Position numbers and translations under genes: made by a program
Part shown: piece after piece, positions 53,106 to 60,358 of the stretch
How the letters are laid out: the number at the start of each line of letters is the position of its first letter
How positions within the stretch are numbered: position 1 is the stretch's first letter
Notes under the pieces: model-generated
What the model was told of the DNA's origin: nothing
The model's input: the letters and a program-made list of their open reading frames with translations, nothing else
The model's database searches: none
DNA from: JBBAFM01 sp041655415
GTDB lineage: Bacteria; Bacillota; Clostridia; Peptostreptococcales; JAAYPU01
Reading direction: 5' to 3'
NCBI GenBank assembly: GCA_964429195.1
Contig: CAYSBC010000002.1
Span: forward strand, 1-64,000
Length of the DNA stretch: 64,000 bases

Positions 53106-53729
53106 TCACCACCCCTTTTTGAGGAAGATTGTTTTCTCTGCGAAAGTTTCAGCCAATGAATTGTCATGGCTGACAACGATAAGTGTTATCCCCTTTTCCT
53201 TGGAAAATTCAATAATATTTCTCATAACGGAATGACTATTTTCTGTGTCTAGTGCTGCAGTGGGTTCGTCAAAAAGAATAACCGGTGGCTGAAAGGATAA
53301 ATAGATAGCCAAGTAAACACGCTGCCGCTCTCCTCCAGACATGGTTGTACAGGACTTGTCCAAGTCAAAGGCTATACGACACAAGTGTAAAAAATGGTGT
53401 TGGACCTCATCATCAGGCACTTGCTCTTCTCTATAATCATAAAACATTTTAAAATTTTCCCGAATGGTTTTATCAAATAAAAAGACGGATTGCCCTATCA
53501 GCAAGACTTCTCTTCTCAAATGAATGGAATGGATATCCAATATATTCTTACCCTCGTAAAATATGTCGCCATGGCTTTGTGTTAAGGTTCCATTCAATAG
53601 CCTTAGCAAAGTGCTCTTTCCACTGCCACTTTCTCCTGCAATAAAGGTAACACACTTTTTAGGTATCTCCATATCCGGGTAATATATTAAGTTATTAAAT
53701 GCCAAATCTTGAGTTTGAAATAATATCAA
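53106..53729 (-). CDS. fetA: FetA/YbbL-type ABC transporter ATPase
   Basis: 207 residues: Walker A GESGSGKST, Q-loop IGQSVFLF, signature MSGGERQR, Walker B VILFDEPTAALD, H-loop VSHD. The start is a TTG with GGGAG at 8 bases. It pairs with the permease gene two bases downstream. The short size and the UPF0014 partner point to FetA rather than an ordinary importer ATPase. Confidence 0.9.
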   Translation of the reverse strand: MILFQTQDLAFNNLIYYPDMEIPKKCVTFIAGESGSGKSTLLRLLNGTLTQSHGDIFYEGKNILDIHSIHLRREVLLIGQSVFLFDKTIRENFKMFYDYREEQVPDDEVQHHFLHLCRIAFDLDKSCTTMSGGERQRVYLAIYLSFQPPVILFDEPTAALDTENSHSVMRNIIEFSKEKGITLIVVSHDNSLAETFAEKTIFLKKGW

Positions 53730-53753
53730 TGCAGAATCTCCCTTAAATTGCAG

Positions 53754-54446
53754 TTAAAAACCTAGGTAGAACATATAAAACCCGATGAGCAACAAAGCTA
53801 TACCTGTAATGGCCTTTAACCATTGACTCCACGCCCCGTATCTCTCATCGTCAATCAACTTCTTTACAAAGCCAATGGATGTTCCTACCATAATCACTAG
53901 CACACTGTGGCCTATAGCATAGAATAATAAAAGCATAATTCCTCGTAAAATATCGCCACCCCGCGCAACAATCCCAAGTAATACAACAAGCACCGGTGTA
54001 GCACAAGGCGAAGAAAAAACACCTCCTAAAATACCCGCTATAAAAGCTCCCAGATAACCCTTCTTCGTATTCTTTGAAATAAGATAGGTGGAAGGAATGA
54101 AACTGAAGATCTCTAAAACCTGTAAAGACATGAGTATCATTAAAACACCTAAAACAAGGTACCACCAGGAATTATTGATACCCATAAGTTTCCCCACTAT
54201 AGATGCAATCGTTCCCAGCACAGTAAAGGTAACGGCCATACCTAAGGAAAAGGATAGGGAAAGCTTAAAAGCTTTCTTAGTATTATTAGCTCCTGTTCCA
54301 CCAACATAACCAATGACGAGAGGTATACTGGATAAAGAACATGGCGTAAAGGAGGTCAATAAACCCGCCAAAAAAGCAATGAAAGGGGCTAGCCAAATGC
54401 TATTCTTTATAAGAAGAGCTAAGGATTCAACCCAGGAATCAATCAA
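53754..54446 (-). CDS. ccdA: CcdA-type thiol:disulfide transmembrane electron carrier
   Basis: 230 residues with six hydrophobic segments. The two redox Cys are in FTPCSLSSIPL and FSSPCATPVLV, the two-fold CcdA/DsbD-beta pattern. The family passes electrons from cytoplasmic thioredoxin to extracytoplasmic thiol proteins. It overlaps the thioredoxin gene by 8 bases, so its direct partner is likely that protein. No cytochrome c genes are nearby, so the role is probably general thiol reduction or metal/sulfur redox. Confidence 0.92.
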   Translation of the reverse strand: MIDSWVESLALLIKNSIWLAPFIAFLAGLLTSFTPCSLSSIPLVIGYVGGTGANNTKKAFKLSLSFSLGMAVTFTVLGTIASIVGKLMGINNSWWYLVLGVLMILMSLQVLEIFSFIPSTYLISKNTKKGYLGAFIAGILGGVFSSPCATPVLVVLLGIVARGGDILRGIMLLLFYAIGHSVLVIMVGTSIGFVKKLIDDERYGAWSQWLKAITGIALLLIGFYMFYLGF

Positions 54447-54981
54447 TTACCGAAACCCCCATTTCTTTAAAAATCTCAAGGAACATTTCCTTTGACATAT
54501 AACCTTCATGGGCGGTATAAACATGCTCATTTGTAGTTTTTAAGGTGTATATTAACATGGTTTCCGTATCCAATGGATTATAAGGCTTACCATCCTGATC
54601 AAAGAAAAATTGAGTGGGAACGACTTGTACTGGGAAACCCTCTGCTAAGCTTGGATCCTTCCATACATCATAATATTTGATTATCACTTTTCCTTGATAT
54701 TCTGCATGGAGTTCTCTTAAAATCGGTTCCATTTCCTTACAAGGAGGGCAGCTATCTGCTCCAAAATCGATGATAATAGGCAAACCATAAGACTTTAGCT
54801 TATCTAAATTAAGACTAGCCGACTCAAGTGCAAAATCCGGATTTTCTGTGATCGCCTCTTGATTATAATTATCCCTTTGATGGTTCTTAACAATCCATAT
54901 TCCAATAATAACAACTAGAATGGCTATAAGAATAATCATTCTTATAAGACCTTTTCTTCTATTCCCAATCAATCTATTCAT
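54439..54981 (-). CDS. Membrane-anchored thioredoxin-like protein
   Basis: About 180 residues. A single N-terminal membrane helix, then a thioredoxin fold with the active site CPPC in FGADSCPPCKEME and the cis-Pro in VQVVPTQFFF. Extracytoplasmic location follows from the anchor. Start choice is uncertain: the open frame runs to 55017 without a ribosome site; the ATG at 54981, a TTG at 54972 (GAGG at 9 bases) and an ATG at 54939 (AAAGG at 10 bases) are all possible, and all retain the anchor. It is the substrate-side partner of the CcdA encoded next. Confidence 0.88.
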   Translation of the reverse strand: MNRLIGNRRKGLIRMIILIAILVVIIGIWIVKNHQRDNYNQEAITENPDFALESASLNLDKLKSYGLPIIIDFGADSCPPCKEMEPILRELHAEYQGKVIIKYYDVWKDPSLAEGFPVQVVPTQFFFDQDGKPYNPLDTETMLIYTLKTTNEHVYTAHEGYMSKEMFLEIFKEMGVSVID

Positions 54982-55134
54982 CCTCAATTCTATTCGATAT
55001 TTTATGCATTTTATCATATATTACCTAAAAAAGCATCTCCTATTATATACTCTTTTTGAAATCCTGTTATTCCCCTGCCGTTGAATATTCTAATTTCCAC
55101 TCTACTGAAATATTGGCTTTCCCTCAAATAAATA

Positions 55135-55178
55135 CTCCTCTTGATTCAACAGTGTTTAACTGTCTTCTACAAGAGGAG
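55135..55178 (-). terminator. Hairpin between the permease-ferredoxin gene and the thioredoxin gene
   Basis: CTCCTCTTG (55135-55143) and CAAGAGGAG (55170-55178) with inner ACAGT/ACTGT pairing, 20 bases after the permease-ferredoxin stop. ATTTATTT follows on the minus strand. A likely terminator, perhaps partial, as the thioredoxin gene follows in the same direction. Confidence 0.55.
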
Positions 55179-55197
55179 CATCTATAGCTGATAAATT

Positions 55198-55941
55198 TTA
55201 ATTTTTAAGGACGTCCGACTCTCCGACTTCAAAGTTATAAACGATTGCCTTTGTTGGACAATCTTCAACTGATTTTAAAATTAAATCACTCTCTTCAAGA
55301 TTCATTTCTCCTTTAATAATAGCCTTTTTGTCCCTTATTTCATAATAATTCGGTAAGATTTTTGCACATATACCGCACCCGATGCAATACTCCTCTTTAA
55401 TAAACAATTGGTTTTTCTCTTTTGCATTGTCAACACTCATCACATCTTCCCTTTTAACAAAGATATTCATGATATTTGCCATAATGAAAATGGCAATAAC
55501 AGTTAATACCCATCTAGTCACCATAAACTCCGGACTTAGAAACTTTGCCTCGCTTATTAACATAGGAACTTTAATAACTGCCCATGCACTGATGATGATA
55601 ACAACATTCTTAATACTGGCTCCCTTTGATAATAGCATTTTGCAAATAGGGAAAGCAGCATAAATAGGACCTGCAGAAACACTCCCTAAAATGAGAGAAA
55701 ATATACTTCCCAAAAATCCTGATTTATCTCCAAAACGTTTCATGATGACTTCTTTCGGTATCCAGGCTTCAATCACCACAGTCAACAGAAAAACAACCGG
55801 CATGATCATTATCATTTCCTTAAGATAATAAAGACTATTTGAGGCTGATTGACTTCCTTTTTCAGGGGCTACAACAAATAGCACAGCATATAAAAGGATT
55901 ACAAGAAAAGGCAACTTATTTTTTTTAATCATTTGAATCAT
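55198..55941 (-). CDS. Permease half (ArsP/DUF318-like) fused to a C-terminal ferredoxin domain
   Basis: 247 residues. Hydrophobic segments fill about residues 10-165, with the DUF318/ArsP-type stretch GSIFSLILGSVSAGPIYAAFP and KVPMLISEAKFL. A soluble tail (about 180-240) is a short ferredoxin: CIGCGICAKILPNYYEI and a distal CP in EDCPTKA, giving four Cys for one [4Fe-4S] cluster. GGGGGTG precedes the ATG, which overlaps the stop of the partner gene by four bases. The fusion suggests transport coupled to, or gated by, electron transfer. The substrate is unknown; related permeases handle organo-arsenicals, metals or sulfur species. Confidence 0.8.
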   Translation of the reverse strand: MIQMIKKNKLPFLVILLYAVLFVVAPEKGSQSASNSLYYLKEMIMIMPVVFLLTVVIEAWIPKEVIMKRFGDKSGFLGSIFSLILGSVSAGPIYAAFPICKMLLSKGASIKNVVIIISAWAVIKVPMLISEAKFLSPEFMVTRWVLTVIAIFIMANIMNIFVKREDVMSVDNAKEKNQLFIKEEYCIGCGICAKILPNYYEIRDKKAIIKGEMNLEESDLILKSVEDCPTKAIVYNFEVGESDVLKN

Positions 55942-56420
55942 AGCAACACCCCCATTGTAACTGCAATTATCATAGCGGCAACAAAACTTAATATGTTTCG
56001 TGCTACCGTAAATTTAAGACCAAATTCTTTTTTCTCTAAAGGAATCGTAACAACACCAACCATGGTAAGTGTTGTTAAAAAGGCAACAGCAGGTACAATA
56101 CTAGCACCGGCATCTACAAAAGATCCCACTAAAGGAAAGGCTACAAAAGCCGGTATAAGTGTTATGCTTCCAGCAAGAGCACCTACAATTGTTGATAGCA
56201 AGGTATTGGTCGACCCGAGGGCCGTTTTTATCATTTGAGGTGGAATAAAGGTTAAAAGCAATCCAATTGAAAAAATAATCCCAACGATCTCTCCCATCAT
56301 GCTGCCCATCATTCTCTTTGACTTTTTCATAGCCTCAAAAGTTTTTTTCTTGTCTCTAAAAAGAGTAATAAGAGTTAGAACAATGGTAATAATGTAAAAT
56401 GCACGCGTAAATACATCCAT
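55938..56420 (-). CDS. Permease half (DUF318-like)
   Basis: 160 residues with about four hydrophobic segments, including GSITLIPAFVAFPLVGSFVDAG and VAFLTTLTMVGVVTIPLEKKEFG, similar in style to one half of DUF318 permeases. It would complete the transporter with the fused permease-ferredoxin protein. The frame extends ten codons upstream, but the ATG at 56420 follows GGAGGACATCT. First gene of the operon, divergent from the Crp/Fnr regulator. Confidence 0.75.
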   Translation of the reverse strand: MDVFTRAFYIITIVLTLITLFRDKKKTFEAMKKSKRMMGSMMGEIVGIIFSIGLLLTFIPPQMIKTALGSTNTLLSTIVGALAGSITLIPAFVAFPLVGSFVDAGASIVPAVAFLTTLTMVGVVTIPLEKKEFGLKFTVARNILSFVAAMIIAVTMGVLL

Positions 56421-56439
56421 AGATGTCCTCCTTTTATAT

Positions 56440-56494
56440 TTGATATGCAATCATTATAAATGTATAATATAAAAAAAGGCGTTACATAAGTAAC
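56440..56494. promoter_or_regulatory. Divergent promoters with a Crp/Fnr-type palindrome
   Basis: Plus strand: TTGATA (56440-56445), 17 bases, TATAAT (56463-56468), driving the regulator. Minus strand: TATAAT (56458-56453) with a poor -35 (CGCCTT), driving the permease operon. GTTAC-ATAA-GTAAC (56481-56494) is centred about 41.5 bases upstream of the predicted permease transcript start, a class II activator position, and about 12 bases inside the regulator transcript. TGAT-N5-ATCA (56441-56453) overlaps the plus -35. Confidence 0.6.
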
Positions 56495-56514
56495 TCCTAG
56501 GAGGCATAGAAATC

Positions 56515-57177
56515 ATGGATTATATGCAATTAATGGAAGCATCTACTCTTTTAAAAGGCCTTTCAAAAGAGCAGATAAGTGATTACATCCAATTGAAAAA
56601 ATTTAAAATTGTTACCTATAAAAAGAATTCTGTTATTCATTTGGAAGGTGATCACTGCACCAAGCTGGAAATCATTTTATCCGGGAAAATTGTCATTGAA
56701 CGGATTGAAGAATCCGGTGATTTACTGATTATTAAAGAATCTTACCAAGGCAATATATTAGGAGGCAATCTCATATTTTCTAACTTTCCTTATTACCCCA
56801 TGACAGTTACAACACAGAAACCCTCTATGCTATTAGAAATTAATAAAGAGCTACTCATCGATTTGTGTTGTAACAACAAATCCTTTTTATTGAGCTATCT
56901 CCAATTTATTTCCGATAACACTCTCGTGTTAAGTGATAAAATCAAATATTATGTCAATCGCACTATACGTGAAGGCCTGATTAATTTTCTTAAATATGAA
57001 AATGCAAAGCAAGAAACACTTCGCATAAAATTGCATATTACAAAAAAAGCCTTGGCTGAAAAAATAGGCGTCCAGAGAACATCCCTGTCCAGAGAGCTTC
57101 AAAAAATGAAAAAAGAAGGTCTTATTGATTTTGATGCTTCTTCTATTACAATTTTAAACGAAGCTATTCTAAAATAG
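56515..57177 (+). CDS. Crp/Fnr family transcriptional regulator
   Basis: 220 residues. A cyclic-nucleotide-binding-type beta-barrel (about 15-125) and a Crp-type winged helix (about 150-215, ITKKALAEKIGVQRTSLSRELQKM). The N-terminal cysteine array of Fnr is absent; Cys occur singly in GDHCTK and as a pair in IDLCCNN, so oxygen sensing through a classical cluster is unlikely. The effector is unknown. AGGAGG lies about ten bases before the ATG. Divergent from the permease-ferredoxin operon, which it probably activates, while repressing itself through the same palindrome. Confidence 0.9.
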   Translation: MDYMQLMEASTLLKGLSKEQISDYIQLKKFKIVTYKKNSVIHLEGDHCTKLEIILSGKIVIERIEESGDLLIIKESYQGNILGGNLIFSNFPYYPMTVTTQKPSMLLEINKELLIDLCCNNKSFLLSYLQFISDNTLVLSDKIKYYVNRTIREGLINFLKYENAKQETLRIKLHITKKALAEKIGVQRTSLSRELQKMKKEGLIDFDASSITILNEAILK

Positions 57178-57210
57178 AAAATTGGATTTGTATCACACAA
57201 ATCCAATTTT
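57178..57210. terminator. Bidirectional intrinsic terminator
   Basis: AAAATTGGATTTGT (57178-57191) and ACAAATCCAATTTT (57197-57210) form a perfect 14-bp stem with a 5-base loop and A/T ends. It closes both the Crp/Fnr gene (+) and the small-protein gene (-). Confidence 0.85.
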
Positions 57211-57220
57211 AGACTGGAAG

Positions 57221-57355
57221 TTAAACATCGCCTCGTTTTACTGAATGTTTTTTATTATTAGGATTATGGTTTTGATTCTCTCTTGTAATAGGTGTTTGTC
57301 CATTACATTTTTCCATTCTAGCTTTTTTATTATCAGGTTGACTGTCTTTTGTCAT
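57221..57355 (-). CDS. Small basic protein of 44 residues, possibly CPC_1213-like
   Basis: A 44-codon frame with a strong GGAGG before the ATG and a terminator after the stop, which supports a real gene. The peptide is hydrophilic and rich in Lys, Asn and Gln (start MTKDSQPDNKKARME, then NGQTPITRENQN). The TPIT-x-EN stretch recalls short clostridial CPC_1213-type proteins, but this is from memory and unverified. No signal peptide or membrane segment. Function unknown. Confidence 0.6.
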   Translation of the reverse strand: MTKDSQPDNKKARMEKCNGQTPITRENQNHNPNNKKHSVKRGDV

Positions 57356-57366
57356 CTTCTTCCTCC

Positions 57367-57483
57367 TTACATTGGCTTGGCCTTTTCGTGACCGTATTTA
57401 GCTTTACCTTGTATTTCGGGAACAGGTTTTTGATCATTTTTATTTATTTTTGGATAAGGTCTTTTCATACCAGCTTTTGCCAT
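57367..57483 (-). CDS. Small basic protein of 38 residues
   Basis: A 38-codon frame 11 bases upstream of the 44-residue gene, with AGAGG before its ATG. The peptide begins MAKAGMKRPYPK and has a conserved-looking PVPEIQGKAKYGHEKAKP end. It is strongly basic, proline- and lysine-rich, and likely disordered. It probably shares a transcript with the next small gene. Function unknown; short proteins of this look recur in clostridia, possibly linked to sporulation or nucleic-acid binding, which is a guess. Confidence 0.55.
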   Translation of the reverse strand: MAKAGMKRPYPKINKNDQKPVPEIQGKAKYGHEKAKPM

Positions 57484-57543
57484 ATAGTTCACTTCCTCTC
57501 CCATGTTATTTTACCCAAATCTCAAGAAATCTTTTAAATATAA

Positions 57544-57580
57544 AAAAATGGTTTCTCTTGTCATAAGATTAACCATTTTT
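57544..57580 (-). terminator. Intrinsic terminator of the LapA-like gene
   Basis: AAAAATGGTT (57544-57553) pairs with AACCATTTTT (57571-57580). A T-run follows on the minus strand. Confidence 0.7.
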
Positions 57581-57601
57581 AGCAGCATTAGTTCCTTAAA
57601 A

Positions 57602-57964
57602 TTAATTATCATTGGGTTGAACAACATCGATTGGAACTTCGTTTTTAGCTTCTGCAACTTGTAATTTTTCTGTTAAATCTTGAGTTCTCGCTGTTAATGC
57701 ATCAACTTGCGCGATTAAATCCTTTGTTTCTTTTTTGTATCTTCGAACTTCATTTTTTAAAATGATATGTTTGACTAGGCCTAATAGGGTAACAATAAGT
57801 GCTCCGAGGGCGGCAGAAACAAATATGACTACTGCTTGGGAAACTCCCTCAAATTTATAGAAAAATAGATTAATAGCAACAGTTTGGCTATTTATCAAAG
57901 CAAATATGGCAACAATAGCACAAACCAAAAGTCCAACAATAAACATAAATTGATTTTTTTGCAT
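57602..57964 (-). CDS. LapA-domain (DUF1049) small membrane protein
   Basis: 120 residues. Two hydrophobic segments (about 5-25 and 41-63), with FALINSQTVAINLFFYKF between them, typical of the LapA/DUF1049 family. A cytoplasmic coiled coil (about 70-105) and an acidic tail follow. In Gram-negatives LapA serves lipopolysaccharide assembly; in Bacillota the role is unknown. The ATG at 57964 follows AGGAGGGG; a TTG five codons upstream overlaps that ribosome site. Confidence 0.82.
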   Translation of the reverse strand: MQKNQFMFIVGLLVCAIVAIFALINSQTVAINLFFYKFEGVSQAVVIFVSAALGALIVTLLGLVKHIILKNEVRRYKKETKDLIAQVDALTARTQDLTEKLQVAEAKNEVPIDVVQPNDN

Positions 57965-58102
57965 ATTTCCCCTCCTCAAAATTAGGTTGTTTCTAACCTT
58001 CGCAACTATGTTATCATCTCAAATGAGTATAGTATTGTATTTATTATACCCCTGACTTGTTAAAAAAGCTATATTCAATAAGAATAATTTTCCTTTAAAC
58101 GT

Positions 58103-59278
58103 CTATTTAGCCTTTTTAAATTTATCTTTTAACTCTTTCTCTTTTTCCTTAAGCTTATCCCTTAATTCCTTTTCTTCTTTTTTAAGTCTTTCTTTTAATT
58201 CTTTTTCTCTAAGCTTTTCCCTATTTTTTTCTTCCTTTAGCCTATCCTTTAACTCTTTTCCCTCATCCTTAAGCTTATCCCTTAATTCCTTTTCTATTTT
58301 AAGTCTTTCTTTTAATTCTTTTTCTCTAAATTTTTCCCTGTTTTTTTCTTCCTTTGATCTACCCTTTAACTCTTCTTCCTCATCTTTAAGCTTATTTCTT
58401 AACTCCTTTTCCTCCTTTTCTCGATCTTTAAGTTCTTCTCTTATGCCTTTTATAGCATCTAATAACCCTTTCTTTTCTTGTTGATGAGTCATTCTTTCTT
58501 CTTTGCTGACTATCCCCTTATCACTTCTACTATTTTCTTCTGTAAGAGCATCCTTATATTCATTATAACGAGATACGAGTTCGTAAGTCGTCATTTTTTC
58601 ATTTTCAACTTCTTGATGACTTAACCCTATCTTTTCCTCTATGATAACTTCGCCGGGAGATTTTTTCAATTTTTGAGCTTTTTCAAAGGTTTCAACATCA
58701 CTATCCACATATTCAACTTTGATAGATTGAACATCTTTTGTAGACTCAGCAATTTGTTTTGATAATTCTTCCTTGTACAATTCACCTTTTATATCTGTAA
58801 TCGAAATGATTATTCCATTATCTTTTTCAGAAGCAATATACCCTTCCTCTATTGCAACTACAATAAGACTGTTGATAGCATCATGAACATTCATTTTTAA
58901 GACTTCTTTTTTGGAAAGCAAGGCTTCCCCATCATCATTTAATGAATGTGCTCCAATCACCTTCATTTGCTTATTATAGGTTAATTCTACGCTAGGATTA
59001 ATATCAATGTTGACATGACCTGCGACTTGGTTGGTCTGATAATAGTTTATGCTCGGAAATATCATAATGATGAATAAGATGGCCATGATAGAAAATCGTA
59101 CTCTATATTGTTTCCATTGTAATTTAGGTAGTTCCCAATTAAAGATGGATTTGTTCATTTCAATTTCATCACCGCATTCATAATTCATTGAATTTTTTAA
59201 TCGAACCTTTTTATAATCACCTGCCTTTGTTAATACAACGGCATGGTTTCCTATTATTTCTAAAATAATTCCCTTCAC
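58103..59278 (-). CDS. rsgI: Anti-sigma-I factor RsgI with a Lys/Glu-rich tandem-repeat tail
   Basis: About 391 residues. Residues 1-50 are the cytoplasmic RsgI_N domain (VKGIILEIIGNHAVVLTKAG). One membrane helix lies at about 61-79. The extracytoplasmic domain opens with HVNIDINPSVELTYN, whose Asn94-Pro95 matches the autoproteolysis site known for RsgI-family proteins. From about residue 250 to the end the chain is a highly charged coiled coil with tandem units of about 40 residues (KELRDKLKDE...KEEKNREK.REKELKERLK), two full copies and one partial. RsgI tails normally carry carbohydrate-binding or enzymatic sensor domains; here the sensor is replaced by this charged rod. The GTG at 59278 has GGAGG at 8 bases, with the frame open further upstream. 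It follows sigI after 14 bases. Confidence 0.88.
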   Translation of the reverse strand: MKGIILEIIGNHAVVLTKAGDYKKVRLKNSMNYECGDEIEMNKSIFNWELPKLQWKQYRVRFSIMAILFIIMIFPSINYYQTNQVAGHVNIDINPSVELTYNKQMKVIGAHSLNDDGEALLSKKEVLKMNVHDAINSLIVVAIEEGYIASEKDNGIIISITDIKGELYKEELSKQIAESTKDVQSIKVEYVDSDVETFEKAQKLKKSPGEVIIEEKIGLSHQEVENEKMTTYELVSRYNEYKDALTEENSRSDKGIVSKEERMTHQQEKKGLLDAIKGIREELKDREKEEKELRNKLKDEEEELKGRSKEEKNREKFREKELKERLKIEKELRDKLKDEGKELKDRLKEEKNREKLREKELKERLKKEEKELRDKLKEKEKELKDKFKKAK

Positions 59279-59292
59279 TCTTATCACCTCCA

Positions 59293-59970
59293 TCATTCTA
59301 TATAGTCGCTTAAATATATGAATCTCGGATCCATCAATATCATACATGCTATGATAAAGCTTCTTCCTCTTTCAATTTTCTTCCGATTGACCCCATAAAC
59401 ATCAGACAATTTTTGTATGGGTAATCTTTTATTCTTTTTCACTTCCACCAACAGCTCACAATGCTCATATATGTATCGACTCATCTCTTTGTAGAGGTCC
59501 TTTAATTTCTTGCTTTTAGGTGAAGACTTCGCTAGTTCTATAAAATCCACATTCCAATAAGATAATTCTTTCTTGTATTCATGAATAACCTCAACCCTTT
59601 TATCCTTATCCATTTGCTCATAGTATTTCTCGACAGATTTTTCATTCACTTCCATATGATTTTCATCAATTGCACCATAAACAGGGTTTGCCTTTTCTTT
59701 TCGATAATAATCAATGACCCTCTGCCTGATGATAATCCTTGCTAAGTTTATAAATGCTCCCTTTTCTCGGTTATAACCTTGGACAGCTTCGGCAAAGGCC
59801 AACATTCCTGTTGTCATAAGCTCATCACTGGAGCTATCAATTGATTTATTCTCTATTTTGGACAATTCTGAGGCAATAAATGGCTTATATTTATGTATTA
59901 ACAGGTTCAATTCATCTTCATTATTTTTTGCTTTTAGTACAAGCTCAGTCAATTCGCTATACTGCTCCAT
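59293..59970 (-). CDS. sigI: RNA polymerase sigma-I factor SigI
   Basis: 225 residues. A sigma-70 region 2 variant (LLIHKYKPFIASELSKI, ELMTTGMLAFAEAVQGYN, NLARIIIRQRVIDYYRKE) and the SigI-specific C-terminal HTH (LPIQKLSDVYGVNRKKIERGRSFIIACMIL). It is held by RsgI, encoded downstream, and released on an envelope or extracellular signal. The ATG at 59970 has GGAGG at 5 bases; an ATG nine codons upstream has none. SigI usually drives its own operon, but I could not identify its promoter. Confidence 0.92.
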   Translation of the reverse strand: MEQYSELTELVLKAKNNEDELNLLIHKYKPFIASELSKIENKSIDSSSDELMTTGMLAFAEAVQGYNREKGAFINLARIIIRQRVIDYYRKEKANPVYGAIDENHMEVNEKSVEKYYEQMDKDKRVEVIHEYKKELSYWNVDFIELAKSSPKSKKLKDLYKEMSRYIYEHCELLVEVKKNKRLPIQKLSDVYGVNRKKIERGRSFIIACMILMDPRFIYLSDYIE

Positions 59971-59997
59971 AATTACCTCCTTTTTTACTACATTCAT

Positions 59998-60340
59998 TAT
60001 ACGTCATTCTATTTTACATAACAAAAAGTAATAAAAAAGTAATAAAAAAGTTTTTGAATAGTAGAATATCACCCTAAGACGGGTCTAGGGTCCTAGGGTG
60101 ATATCTGTGTTGCTAAGTTCGTATTTTTAATACGTACTTAATACTAGGGTATTTCCATTTAGGGCATTGGATATTCTATTGGGGTATATAGAACATCCTA
60201 TTTGGGTCTTACACTATAGGTTCCGTAAAGGATATGTTAAAAAGTGAGGTAATAAAAAAATAAATATTTTTTAAAGTAGTAAACTCATTACAATTTAGAA
60301 TACTACAACTTGTTTGGGAGAAAATAAAATAAGCAGATAA
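59998..60340. other. Divergent intergenic region between sigI and ku with several inverted repeats
   Basis: No gene. ATATCACCCTA (60066-60076) pairs perfectly with TAGGGTGATAT (60094-60104), with a loop holding further AGAC/GTCT and TAGGG elements. CGTATT (60120-60125) pairs with AATACG (60129-60134). AGTAATAAAAA is directly repeated near 60030-60051. The promoters of sigI and ku must lie here, but no confident -35/-10 pair was assigned. Confidence 0.55.
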
Positions 60341-60358
60341 ATGAATGGAGGAATGATG

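Noticed and set aside
60140..60340. SigI-type or forespore sigma-G promoter for sigI or ku
   Set aside because: Partial matches (ACCC...CGAA about 25 bases apart; GTAGTA-N17-AATACTA before ku) had wrong spacing or several mismatches.
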